Positions 28,201 through 35,094 of a stretch of DNA of 39,723 bases are shown piece by piece. Origin of the DNA: Parabacteroides sp. (GTDB lineage: Bacteria; Bacteroidota; Bacteroidia; Bacteroidales; Tannerellaceae); the NCBI GenBank assembly GCA_017937385.1, contig JAGBDR010000030.1:1-39723 (forward strand), in the 5' to 3' direction. The notes beneath the pieces are model-generated. The model did no database searches, was not told the origin of the DNA, and was given only the letters and a program-made list of their open reading frames with translations. Position 1 is the stretch's first letter. Every line of letters begins with the position of its first letter. The translations under genes were made by a program, and so were the position numbers.

Positions 28201-28285
28201 CGGAGAAGAGGTACTCCGCCGCTATGCCGACGGCTTGCAAGGCCACTATGCACGGTATGCACAAGAGATATTAAGCGGTAAATAG
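25283..28285 (+). CDS. Tat-type secreted protein with two FAD-dependent oxidoreductase halves and a HEAT-like C-terminus
   Basis: 1000 residues. The N-terminus TRRDFLKVTAAGSALASLG is a twin-arginine signal, so it is probably exported folded, with its cofactor. The first flavin-type half starts at about 50 (TDLVVAGGSSRAVAAAVAAAKAG). Its dinucleotide motif is degenerate, GGSSRA in place of GxGxxG. The second starts near 404 (YDVVVMGGGTAGASAGISAAKQG) with a perfect motif, followed by GLGGLSTLGMIGVYWDGFRGGY, a FAD_oxidored (PF12831)-like pattern. Residues about 800-1000 look like helical HEAT-type repeats (ETAPILAKAIRQ, LDALITALGNA, EAVPVLAALL). It follows susC-susD and ends at a strong hairpin, so it is probably the last gene of the locus. 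Substrate unknown; oxidation of a sugar or a plant or host compound is a guess. Confidence 0.8.
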   Translation: MITRRDFLKVTAAGSALASLGSVTEAKATIKSAVPDEKFCHEGARKIPVIAETDLVVAGGSSRAVAAAVAAAKAGSRVYLVGYMPYLGEEICGSHLYEREAEEKPQTALARKLFPGKNFPTPLHIKKTLEDELIDNNVRFLYSSYVTNVLTDPSGRPAGVVIANRSGRQAIRCKAIIDATHNASVAGLLGAERKPFAAGTQDFCYTVVGNTPKEAPEIIRAETLSQPIKVGEKSYPVTRYTFRLPLKDDSYASLAEAEQIIRSRTWDIEQVDSSDLLWYIPKQTINSEKAYNGNPVSLRKLPIEAFKPKHVANLWVLGPCAEIPRELAAKVMRPVPALFIGEMMGETVARQIKDIPVPAQATVRQPKVNASNYGQTGELLSPLRPSLQKGFVDSPAGALPVLGSYDVVVMGGGTAGASAGISAAKQGANTLVLEYLHGLGGLSTLGMIGVYWDGFRGGYTAHIDKSVLAMAPKDHPRQPKREGRFPADWKMEWHRKELLQAGGKLWFGVMGCGALTEGNQVKGVVVATPFGRGVILSKIVIDSTGSADIAIAAGAAFDYTGKKTIAVQGAGTGKWAPGDYYNNNDWLFVDDTDIWDVSRAFIQAKTKLQGQYDLVKIPQTRERRRVIGDYIISVYDVINHRRYPDTISYHKSSFDTHGMIIDPLFILNPPEKRHTIYDADVPLRSLLPKGLEGILTTGLGASAHRDAMPVIRMQPCLQNQGYAVGYLSALCVKENKSPRKIDIKKIQRHLVEIGNLPERVLTDKEFKGFSQSEMKKALASVTDNYKGLERLLTDPQRCIQLVGKQIAKTTLPEEKTILASILCMLGQGETAPILAKAIRQYKDWDEGWHYTGMGQFGMCLSRLDALITALGNARDTSTLPSILEKAKRLEPEDYLSHFRAIAMATEAIGSREAVPVLAALLTTPGVRGHSIHSYAEARSRAVPDLNDTSTRNLALKELHLARALYLCGDQDGIGEEVLRRYADGLQGHYARYAQEILSGK

Positions 28286-28351
28286 CGATTTATAAGGAAG
28301 TTCTAAAAAGTGCTGATTCTACAATTCTTATAAATCATGTTTTTATAAGCA

Positions 28352-28388
28352 GGCAGTCAAAAGGCGCTGTAGGTGCCTTTTGACTGCC
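28352..28388 (+). terminator. Strong hairpin after the Sus-type locus
   Basis: GGCAGTCAAAAGGC (28352-28365) pairs perfectly with GCCTTTTGACTGCC (28375-28388) over a 9-nt loop. A second stem precedes it (GATTTATAAG, CTTATAAATC, about 28297-28336). The T-run is poor on the plus strand, but the position after the last gene of the locus is convincing. Confidence 0.65.
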
Positions 28389-28932
28389 GTTCTATTATGT
28401 CTGTCAGACGACAAAACAAGAAATATACAATAACCCCTCTTACAGCATTTTTCTATTTCAAAGAAAATTCTGAACGGATCCCATGTGACATTTCCATCCT
28501 TTTTATCGAAATTCGTTGACAATTGACAGAAAGAGACCAGGAAGAAATTAAAAAGCCACACATATTTGTTACAAAAAAGCAGGAATGGCTGACAGTATGG
28601 AAAAGCTAAACTCTCGGAGAATCGCCTGTAGCAAACAAAAGTTTCCATCGCTCCGAATATCACAAAAAGAATTTGGCTCTTTTTTGCCATGAAGAGGGAC
28701 TTCATCGCCGTGACGACCGTCTTCGTTGCTCCTGAACCCCGACTTCACAGTATATGAACTCGGACTTCACAGCGATGACAACCGTCTTCAGAGCGATGAA
28801 CTGCGCACCTCGCGGCCAAAATGCCTTTTTTCTCGACAAAAAACCGGAATTTGCAACCATTCCCAAAGGATGTATTTTATCGTTAACAAAACAATAATAT
28901 ACAATAAGCCCATCCGAATACAAGACATTTAG
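28389..28932. other. Gene-free stretch with a tandem palindromic array
   Basis: About 540 bp lie between the flavoprotein terminator and the minus-strand genes. The open frames here have no recognisable protein features, and one ends inside the terminator stem. The only structure I see is the array at 28698-28805. Confidence 0.55.
28698..28805. repeat. Tandem palindromic array, 21-22-bp units (43-bp dimers)
   Basis: Five units start at 28698, 28720, 28741, 28763 and 28785. The pattern is roughly GACTTCA-N6-TGAAC-CG, with TTCA/TGAA as the self-complementary arms. Units 1-2 and 4-5 form two diverged copies of a 43-bp dimer. It lies between convergent genes with no promoter nearby. Confidence 0.65.
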
Positions 28933-29073
28933 TCATTTACCTTCCGGATCACCGGTTTTCAACAACTTGAAATTATCCTTGAAGATTACTTCCTGATTTT
29001 TAGAATAAGTCGGTAGGAATGATTTAGCGTAATATTGCGTATAAATAGTATTAAACAACTCTGTAACAGTCAT
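28933..29073 (-). CDS. Possible 46-residue protein, unrecognised
   Basis: An ATG at 29073, one base beyond the AAA-ATPase stop, opens a frame ending at 28933 (MTVTELFNTIYTQYY to KTGDPEGK). It has normal amino-acid composition and no membrane segment or motif. It may be a real small gene co-transcribed with the ATPase, or a remnant of a larger gene. I do not recognise it. Confidence 0.25.
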   Translation of the reverse strand: MTVTELFNTIYTQYYAKSFLPTYSKNQEVIFKDNFKLLKTGDPEGK

Positions 29074-29074
29074 A

Positions 29075-30622
29075 TTACGATATCTTCCACTTATCCATAC
29101 TTCGGATTCTCGAATCAAAGTTCACTCCTATCTTGACTAACTTTCGTCCATCCATTTCAAACGGACGGGCATACCCTTGGCTTTCTATTTGCTGCAACGC
29201 CTCTTCCACTGAACCGTCTAACTTAAATTCAAAGATGTAGATATAATCTTTCGTTTGCAAAATCATATCCGCACGGCCATACGAAGTATGGTATTCTGCC
29301 TGGACATAAAGGCCCATCAGCTTGCAGACAATGAAAAGGACATTCTGGTAATATCGCTCCACCTCTCCCGACAGTTCGTAAGGGACTCCATAGAAAAACG
29401 TCTGTAAGCGACGAAGGAAACCCTCCGGATTGCCTTTGCGGAGATCTGTTACAAAGTTTTTCAGTTGGAAAGCGGTCTCCCCCTCTTTCACGGTAGTATA
29501 AAATGGAAGAAGGTAACGCATAAAACCTTCTTCCACCTCTTTATTGGGGAAACCGAGCGTATACATGCCAAATTCCTCGTCATAGTCTTTGATGGTCAGA
29601 TAGCCGCTCTGGTAAATGACAGGGATCGGGTTATAGGAAGCGACATCAATGCTATTCAACACATCGGCATCGACCTCCTCCGTTGCCAACTGAGACAAAT
29701 CATATTCCGCCCGTTTCAACAACTCGACCAAATAGGTCGGAGTCCCAGTCTCAAACCAGTAATTGCCAAATCGCAATGATTTAAACGTATTCAACAGGCT
29801 AAAAGGATTATATATGCCGATACTATTTTTTGCAAAATGATATCCGTCATAATTCAACTTCAACCTCTGACAAGTCTCTTCATACGTTTGACGATTCGCT
29901 TGAGCCAATTCATGCAACTGGGGTTCCAGATAAGCATGAACCTCCTGTTCCGAAATCCCACAAACATTCACATAATGCTCATCCATGCTGATATCCTGCA
30001 GATTATTCAAATCACTGAACACACTCACCTTTCCGAACTTCGTCACTCCGGTCAGGAAGGCAAAGCGGATGTATTTGTCCATAGTCTTCATAACGGAATA
30101 AAAAGACTTCAACGTACTTCTGTAAGCCGCCTGCAGCTCCTCATTGCCGATTGCCTGAAGCATCGGTTTGTCGTATTCATCGATCAGGATCACGACGCGC
30201 TGGCCGGTTTGTTCGACCGCACGTTCCACGATTCCGCGAAAACGCAGAGCTAAGGAGGTCTCACCGGCTCCGGTCCCGTACAGCTTTTCCCACTTCAACA
30301 AAGTAAAATTCAAGATCCGGTCCAGACTTTCCGGAGTATTGTATTTTTCCGTATTCAGATCGATATGCAAGATCGGATGTTTTATCCAATCCTTCTCCAA
30401 CTTTTCCAGCGCCAACCCTTCAAAAAGCTCCTTCTTGCCTTCAAAGTAAGCTTCCAGCGTAGAGATCAACAAACTCTTGCCGAAACGCCTTGGACGGCTC
30501 AGGAAGTAGTAGCGGCCGGTCGTGGCTAACTCGTGCACAAAAGCCGTTTTATCAATATATAGATAACCGTCTTTACGCAGGCTCTCGAAATTCTGGATTC
30601 CAATCGGATAAATAACAGCCAT
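29075..30622 (-). CDS. AAA-ATPase-like/PD-(D/E)XK nuclease protein
   Basis: 515 residues. The N-terminal half matches the AAA-ATPase_like family: PIGIQNFESLRKDGYLYIDKT, a P-loop-like RPRRFGKSLL (43-52), and the Walker B-type VVILIDEYDKPML. The C-terminal part has a PD-(D/E)XK nuclease pattern, YGRADMILQTKDYIYIFEFKLDG, with the expected D and E-x-K. Such proteins occur in many copies in Bacteroides and Parabacteroides genomes. Their role is unsettled; mobile-element or defence roles have been suggested. No signal peptide is present. A perfect -7 box at 30652-30659 precedes it, just past the GH20 stop, so it is transcribed on its own. Confidence 0.88.
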   Translation of the reverse strand: MAVIYPIGIQNFESLRKDGYLYIDKTAFVHELATTGRYYFLSRPRRFGKSLLISTLEAYFEGKKELFEGLALEKLEKDWIKHPILHIDLNTEKYNTPESLDRILNFTLLKWEKLYGTGAGETSLALRFRGIVERAVEQTGQRVVILIDEYDKPMLQAIGNEELQAAYRSTLKSFYSVMKTMDKYIRFAFLTGVTKFGKVSVFSDLNNLQDISMDEHYVNVCGISEQEVHAYLEPQLHELAQANRQTYEETCQRLKLNYDGYHFAKNSIGIYNPFSLLNTFKSLRFGNYWFETGTPTYLVELLKRAEYDLSQLATEEVDADVLNSIDVASYNPIPVIYQSGYLTIKDYDEEFGMYTLGFPNKEVEEGFMRYLLPFYTTVKEGETAFQLKNFVTDLRKGNPEGFLRRLQTFFYGVPYELSGEVERYYQNVLFIVCKLMGLYVQAEYHTSYGRADMILQTKDYIYIFEFKLDGSVEEALQQIESQGYARPFEMDGRKLVKIGVNFDSRIRSMDKWKIS

Positions 30623-30651
30623 AATCGTATGTTTTACTTTGTCATGATAAG

Positions 30652-30659
30652 CAAAGATA
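30652..30659 (-). promoter_or_regulatory. -7 box for the AAA-ATPase gene
   Basis: The minus strand reads TATCTTTG, a perfect match, 30 bp before the ATG at 30622 and 12 bp past the GH20 stop. No TTTG -33 is visible at normal spacing. Confidence 0.55.
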
Positions 30660-30670
30660 ATAAAGAATTC

Positions 30671-32641
30671 TTACATCTCCGGCTTGCAATAGTTCAAGAC
30701 TTCCACATTGCGGACCGAACTTTTGAAGTTGCCGGCTTTCTCCAGCGGGAAAACCAAGGTACGGACGTAATAAGTCGAATCGTTGGGGCTGAGGAAACGT
30801 TTCCGCTTCGCCATGTTCTCGATCAACTTGCCATCCACATAGAGGCAGGTCGTTTTTTCATCTCCGGTGATTGTAACAGAAGCGGTCTCCTCCGGATAGA
30901 ACTGGTAGTTGAACGTATTCAGATAACCGTCACGGGCAAATCCCAACAATCCGGAAATCGGGTCGGAAAGATAAAAGACGGCATCCGGCGAACGGAACAA
31001 TTCGGTGCCTTTTTCTTCTGCCGCAGCCTTGATATCGAACGAAACGGTATAGTGATAGCCAATCTCTTTCAACCCCGTTTCCATTCCCGGCTTCAAGGTC
31101 TCGAGGTTGTAGACGGCACGGGGCTTCGTCCCGATACGTCCGGCCACGTTCACGCCCGGAGCTTCGCTGATTGATGTGCGGGCGCTGTTGAAATCGGCAT
31201 ACGGAACTGTGCAATCCTTGCCTGTCCACATCTTGACGGCCAATGTCTGCAAAGCGGGGAACACGCGGTAATGGATGTCTTTCGTGCTGATTCCGTTGCC
31301 GGCATGGTCGTTCCAGACGGCAAACATACCGCCTTTGATCTGCTTGTGTTTTTCGGGAAACACCTCTTTCCCGACATGGGCGGGCGTCCAGTCCTTATAA
31401 AGTTTCTCTGTGTTCAGGTAGTCGTAATAGTAGCCGGCGGCGGGAACGATATACAGATAACCGTCGGGGATACTGATCAGGTCATATCCTTGCTTGACCA
31501 TCTCTTTCGGATCGGCATAGCCGTTATACCAGGCACTCATCAAGACATTCTTCGACTTGACAGGCGTCTCGCCCTTCGCATGCGTCAAGGCTCCCCAGAC
31601 ACATGCCTGTTTGCCGAAGCTTTCCACAAAACGGATGTAGTGGTCGGTAAAGGCGCGGAATTTCTCAACTACATCCTGCTTTTTATTGGAGTATTCGTCT
31701 GTGCCAATATGGACACGCTTGCCGGCAAAGACAGGATTGCGCCCTTCCAGATACTCCCGGAAAAGGGCATCCACGAACTCATAAGTTTCCGGTTTGAACA
31801 AGTCGAGATGGTCCATGCCATACTCCTGGCTACCGATCTCCGGCTTATACTGCGTAAGGGCAAGCGAATGTGCCGGCACATCGATTTCCGGAATGATCTC
31901 CACACCCAGGCTGTCTGCCAATTGTTGCAGAGCGATGAATTCTTTCTTCGTGTAGTAACCGTCGCGGGCGGTCAACCCGGGGAAAGTCTCACATTCCAGA
32001 CGGAAAGCGGCATACGTCCGGTTCCAGTCCCAACCGTAAAAACGGGGGAAAGCATTATCGTTCAGATGGATCTGGAATGTGTTCATCTTATAGTAAGCCA
32101 TCATCTTCACATAATCGCGCAACATACTCATCGGGATAAACTTACGTCCGCAGTCCATCATAAAGCCCCGGATCGCATAGTCGGGATAATCGCGAGCCGT
32201 TCCTTTCGGCAACGCCTGATCGCTCTGTTGTTCGGTCAGTTGCAATAAGGTACGGGTAGCCCAATACAACCCTTTGCTCTTAGGGGCGGTAATAGTGACG
32301 CGATCGGCAATCTTCATCGTATAGCCCTCCTCTCCCAAACGGCTGTCGGACAAAAGAGACAATACAAAATCACCGGCAGCCGCACGGCCTTGCACGACCT
32401 GCATCCGACGGCCGAACATCAGTTCGTAGTCTTCGGCAAACTGGTTGGCAACACGGACCACGGATGAATCTTTTCCGGTATACACGATCCGGGATGTCGC
32501 CGTAGGAGTAAACATACCCTGGCCACCTCTCCATTCCTGCAACTCAGGAATAACGAACGGTTTCTTGTTGTTTGCACCGTCTGCCTTTCCAGGCAATAAC
32601 AATAAAGCCGCCGAAAGCAGCCAATAAAGTTGTATCTTCAT
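30671..32641 (-). CDS. GH20 beta-N-acetylhexosaminidase
   Basis: 656 residues. It removes terminal beta-linked GlcNAc or GalNAc from glycans. The signal peptide MKIQLYWLLSAALLLLPGKADG lacks a lipobox Cys, so the enzyme is periplasmic or secreted. A GH20b-like alpha/beta domain covers about 28-150. The TIM barrel begins at YAIRGFMMDCGRKFIP (156-170), with HLNDN (192-196), PEIDVPAHS (251-259) and the catalytic Asp315-Glu316 pair in HIGTDEYSNK. The last 130 residues are a beta-rich, laminin-G-like module (VDGKLIENM, YYVRTLVFPL). The -7 box TATATTTG lies just upstream. It fits the GH2 gene as a second exo-acting amino-sugar enzyme in this window. Confidence 0.94.
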   Translation of the reverse strand: MKIQLYWLLSAALLLLPGKADGANNKKPFVIPELQEWRGGQGMFTPTATSRIVYTGKDSSVVRVANQFAEDYELMFGRRMQVVQGRAAAGDFVLSLLSDSRLGEEGYTMKIADRVTITAPKSKGLYWATRTLLQLTEQQSDQALPKGTARDYPDYAIRGFMMDCGRKFIPMSMLRDYVKMMAYYKMNTFQIHLNDNAFPRFYGWDWNRTYAAFRLECETFPGLTARDGYYTKKEFIALQQLADSLGVEIIPEIDVPAHSLALTQYKPEIGSQEYGMDHLDLFKPETYEFVDALFREYLEGRNPVFAGKRVHIGTDEYSNKKQDVVEKFRAFTDHYIRFVESFGKQACVWGALTHAKGETPVKSKNVLMSAWYNGYADPKEMVKQGYDLISIPDGYLYIVPAAGYYYDYLNTEKLYKDWTPAHVGKEVFPEKHKQIKGGMFAVWNDHAGNGISTKDIHYRVFPALQTLAVKMWTGKDCTVPYADFNSARTSISEAPGVNVAGRIGTKPRAVYNLETLKPGMETGLKEIGYHYTVSFDIKAAAEEKGTELFRSPDAVFYLSDPISGLLGFARDGYLNTFNYQFYPEETASVTITGDEKTTCLYVDGKLIENMAKRKRFLSPNDSTYYVRTLVFPLEKAGNFKSSVRNVEVLNYCKPEM

Positions 32642-32664
32642 AGATAGTTGAATTTATTTATTCG

Positions 32665-32672
32665 CAAATATA
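32665..32672 (-). promoter_or_regulatory. -7 box for the GH20 gene
   Basis: The minus strand reads TATATTTG, matching TAnnTTTG, 24 bp before the ATG at 32641. A clear -33 TTTG is missing. Confidence 0.5.
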
Positions 32673-32737
32673 CGGTTTTTTACTAAATCTCGCCTAACGG
32701 CACGGGTAAGACCGGCAGTTTATAAAATCTCGCGCTT

Positions 32738-32773
32738 ATTTCATCTTTAAGTGAAATATTTATTGTATCTTTG
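32738..32773 (+). promoter_or_regulatory. Toxin-antitoxin promoter with candidate operator
   Basis: A perfect -7 box TATCTTTG lies at 32766-32773, 31 bp before the toxin ATG. Upstream, ATTTCA (32738-32743) and TGAAAT (32752-32757) form an inverted repeat over the -33 region. This is where the XRE-type antitoxin would be expected to bind and repress its own operon. Confidence 0.6.
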
Positions 32774-32803
32774 TAACTAAATATCAAACGCAATATACTA
32801 CCC

Positions 32804-33274
32804 ATGAGCGAAGTAGAACTATACCTTATCCAGGAAGGCGAGAACTGCACAATCTATACATTGCAGTTTCTCCGCGATGTCGAATCTGAATTTGAAAAAT
32901 TTGTTGCCAAATTCAGGGAGGATGCTGAGTACAGCGAGGATTTCTCGCGTATCGCCGCATTTATCACACGTATTGCGAAGACCGGTGCATTGGAACGGTA
33001 TTTTCGTCCGGAGAGCAAGATGAATGATTCTGTTGTTGCGTTACCTGTGACATCTTCAAAATTGCGTCTTTATTGTCTGCGGTTGTCAGATAAGATACTT
33101 GTATTGGGTAATGGTGGCGTGAAGACATCGCAGCGATATGAAGATGATATGCTCCTAAACGGATATGTAATGACCTTGCAAAAATTCGAGAAACTGCTTA
33201 GGCAGGAAGCTGCCAATGGCAATGTGAATATAACTGAATCAACCATAGAAACCGACAATATTTTTGAGTTATGA
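32804..33274 (+). CDS. RelE/HigB-like toxin
   Basis: 156 residues, longer than classical HigB (about 90-100). The stretch FAKFREDAEYSEDFSRIAAFITRIAKTGALERYFRPE, then SSKLRLYCLRLSDKILVLGNGGVKTSQ, follows the RelE/HigB-type layout with a basic, aromatic active-site strand. The family is thought to cut mRNA on ribosomes; that activity is inferred here. Its stop overlaps the antitoxin start by 4 bp (ATGA), so the two are translationally coupled. Toxin-first order is typical of HigBA. The last 35 residues are a polar tail. Confidence 0.75.
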   Translation: MSEVELYLIQEGENCTIYTLQFLRDVESEFEKFVAKFREDAEYSEDFSRIAAFITRIAKTGALERYFRPESKMNDSVVALPVTSSKLRLYCLRLSDKILVLGNGGVKTSQRYEDDMLLNGYVMTLQKFEKLLRQEAANGNVNITESTIETDNIFEL

Positions 33275-33537
33275 AACGTACATCCAGAACATTAGAAGAA
33301 ATGCTCGGTCCAATTCCGGCGAACATTCAGACAGAGGTTGATCTCTCTTTTGAAATATCCGACCGCATTGATGCCCTTATGCGGCAACGTGGCTTATCGA
33401 AGAAACAATTTGCCGACGCCCTCGGACGCAGACCGAGCGAAATCACCAAATGGCTGAGCGGTCAGCACAACTTCACCATCGCCACACTCGCAATGCTCTC
33501 ATCATTCTTTGGGCAACCTATAATCACCGTCAGTTAA
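33271..33537 (+). CDS. XRE/HigA-like antitoxin
   Basis: 88 residues. A helix-turn-helix covers about 30-80 (RIDALMRQRGLSKKQFADALGRRPSEITKWLSGQHNFTIATLAMLSSFFG). It should neutralise the upstream toxin and repress the operon through the inverted repeat at 32738-32757. The start ATG lies inside the toxin stop. Its last 4 bp overlap the end of the fic gene on the other strand. Confidence 0.85.
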   Translation: MKRTSRTLEEMLGPIPANIQTEVDLSFEISDRIDALMRQRGLSKKQFADALGRRPSEITKWLSGQHNFTIATLAMLSSFFGQPIITVS

Positions 33538-34667
33538 GTATTCAATGATTGCATTTTCTTGATTTCGTTATATAAAGCCAGCCCTTTTGCCGTAAGCAGG
33601 TATTTTTGTCTTGGGTGATTAGGTTTGTCGGGATATAGCACCTTGAGAAAACCAACCTCGGAAGCGGGGTTTATATAGTTCTCCAAAAATGTCGGACGAT
33701 GTTTCAGACCAACTTTCTCCATCAATACTTTTAACGATAATTGCTCATCTGACAAAGCCAACAACAAAGTGCGAACTTGTTCGGTTACTTGTACGGTAGG
33801 TTGTTCGGTACTTGTACGGTCGACTTGCCGGACTTGTTTTGCAGTCAGCTCTTCCGGAGCATTGATTACCATATATCGATTCCGCAATTCATTCGTTTCA
33901 CCCAATAGAAGATTACGAAAGAACCGCTCCAAATATTCAGAATTACGCATGATACCTTTTTGCACGTTTTGGTAGTTGGCGCGTACCAGCGCATTACGGA
34001 AATACCACGAATGATTGGCAAACAGGTCGTTTGTTACATCAAAACCCATAGAACGTAGATAGAGGATCGTAAATACGGCAGTCGTCCGGGTATTTCCCTC
34101 GCCAAACGGATGGATTTGCCATAGTCCCGAGACAAACTTGGCTATGTGGTTCACTAATCCATTTCTGTCTACTTTTGAATAGTCGAACTGACGCTCTTGC
34201 TCCAAGTCGTATTCGATCGCTTTGCGAAGATCGGACGCAGAAACATATAGCACCGTATCACCACGCAACACCCATTCCTTTTTGGTAATGTTGTAATCGC
34301 GAATTTGTCCCGCAAATTTGAAGATACCGTCGAAAATCCGACGATGAATCGATGTAAGTCCGACTAATGTAAAGGCAAACGTTTTCTCGGTAAGAAGCCG
34401 GCGGATGTTGGTCGATGCCATATCCGCCTCATGCTTCTCTGTATCCTCGGCTGTATGTGCCTCTTTGGATTGATAATAGCTCTTTATAAGTTGTTCGGCT
34501 TCGTCGATCGTAATCTCGCCCTCAATATCTTTACGTGCGGTCTCAATCAAATAGTCGGAAGGCTTCAAGCCATCGACGGCCTGTAACCCGATTGCGGTCT
34601 GCCATGCGTAACCCTTCTCTCGCTTTTGCGGCTCGCCTTGGCGTATGTATTCGTCGAAGTTAATCAT
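33534..34667 (-). CDS. Fic-domain protein with N-terminal antitoxin-like segment and C-terminal winged helix
   Basis: 377 residues. Fic enzymes transfer AMP (or a similar group) to target proteins. The core motif reads HPFGEGNTRTTA at 186-197, against the canonical HxFx(D/E)GNGRxxR. The His, Phe, Glu, Gly, Asn and first Arg are kept; the second Gly is Thr and the last Arg is Ala. Residues about 27-65 (GLQAVDGLKPSDYLIETARKDIEGEITIDEAEQL) resemble VbhA-type antitoxin segments, though I cannot find an exact (S/T)xxxE(G/N) inhibitory motif there. The C-terminus (about 295-375) looks like a winged helix (LLLALSDEQLSLKVLMEKVGLKHR, KYLLTAKGLALY). It converges on the HigBA pair with a 4-bp overlap. 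Targets unknown. Confidence 0.88.
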   Translation of the reverse strand: MINFDEYIRQGEPQKREKGYAWQTAIGLQAVDGLKPSDYLIETARKDIEGEITIDEAEQLIKSYYQSKEAHTAEDTEKHEADMASTNIRRLLTEKTFAFTLVGLTSIHRRIFDGIFKFAGQIRDYNITKKEWVLRGDTVLYVSASDLRKAIEYDLEQERQFDYSKVDRNGLVNHIAKFVSGLWQIHPFGEGNTRTTAVFTILYLRSMGFDVTNDLFANHSWYFRNALVRANYQNVQKGIMRNSEYLERFFRNLLLGETNELRNRYMVINAPEELTAKQVRQVDRTSTEQPTVQVTEQVRTLLLALSDEQLSLKVLMEKVGLKHRPTFLENYINPASEVGFLKVLYPDKPNHPRQKYLLTAKGLALYNEIKKMQSLNT

Positions 34668-34691
34668 ACCTGTATATTATTTACTGTTTGG

Positions 34692-34835
34692 TTGCGTAGA
34701 GCCAACAGGCAAGTGCAATTATATAAAAAAGAATTGAATCATAGTGCATGCAGTACAAAAATATATTCGAAGTGCGCCTAAATTCAAGGCTATTCAGTCC
34801 ATAATCCAAAGTAAAAGACGCAAATAGAGCATTTG
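34692..34835 (-). repeat. Dispersed repeat A, copy 2
   Basis: The minus strand matches 1504-1655 at about 80% by eye, including a shared run TTTGGATTATGGACT. It sits directly upstream of fic. A 64-codon minus-strand frame (34681-34875) runs through it but is closed by stops in the other copy, so it is unlikely to be a gene. The rest of the gap to 35094 holds only the two hairpins listed next. Confidence 0.75.
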
Positions 34836-34853
34836 CCAGAATGTACGATGACG

Positions 34854-34886
34854 AAGCCCCGAAGATGTCTTTCACCTCCGGGGCTT
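34854..34886. terminator. GC-rich hairpin upstream of fic
   Basis: AAGCCCCG (34854-34861) pairs perfectly with CGGGGCTT (34879-34886) over a 17-nt loop. It may end transcription from the DUF6383-type gene, which reads towards it. There is no long T-run. Confidence 0.4.
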
Positions 34887-35008
34887 GTCTTGTGTATAGC
34901 TTTCGCCCTTCACAGGGGTACGGCTATTAGAACTTTTAATTTCAATATACTTTAGTATTATTAATAACCGCTTGTTCGCCTGTCGCAGGGTAATTGCCGT
35001 TGTTCCAT

Positions 35009-35036
35009 GTAGAGACGCACAGCCGTGCGTCTCTAC
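35009..35036. repeat. Perfect 12-bp hairpin, REP-like element
   Basis: GTAGAGACGCAC (35009-35020) and its exact complement GTGCGTCTCTAC (35025-35036) flank a 4-nt loop. Outer bases (GTTCC 35002-35006, GGAAC 35044-35048) can extend the stem. I recall similar 'TAGAGACGCAC' hairpins scattered through Bacteroidetes intergenic DNA, so this is probably a REP-like dispersed element. It lies just past the DUF6383-type gene stop. Confidence 0.7.
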
Positions 35037-35094
35037 GGTACGGGGAACGGCACGCGGCCAAACATTTTAGAATTATTTGATTATAAATTCATGC

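Noticed and set aside
28343-28705. 120-codon minus-strand ORF between the flavoprotein and AAA-ATPase genes
   Set aside because: It ends inside the terminator stem at 28352-28388, has no recognisable motif and begins within the repeat array region.
34681-34875. 64-codon minus-strand ORF through repeat A copy 2
   Set aside because: The matching copy at 1504-1655 has stops and frame changes, so similarity is not protein-level.
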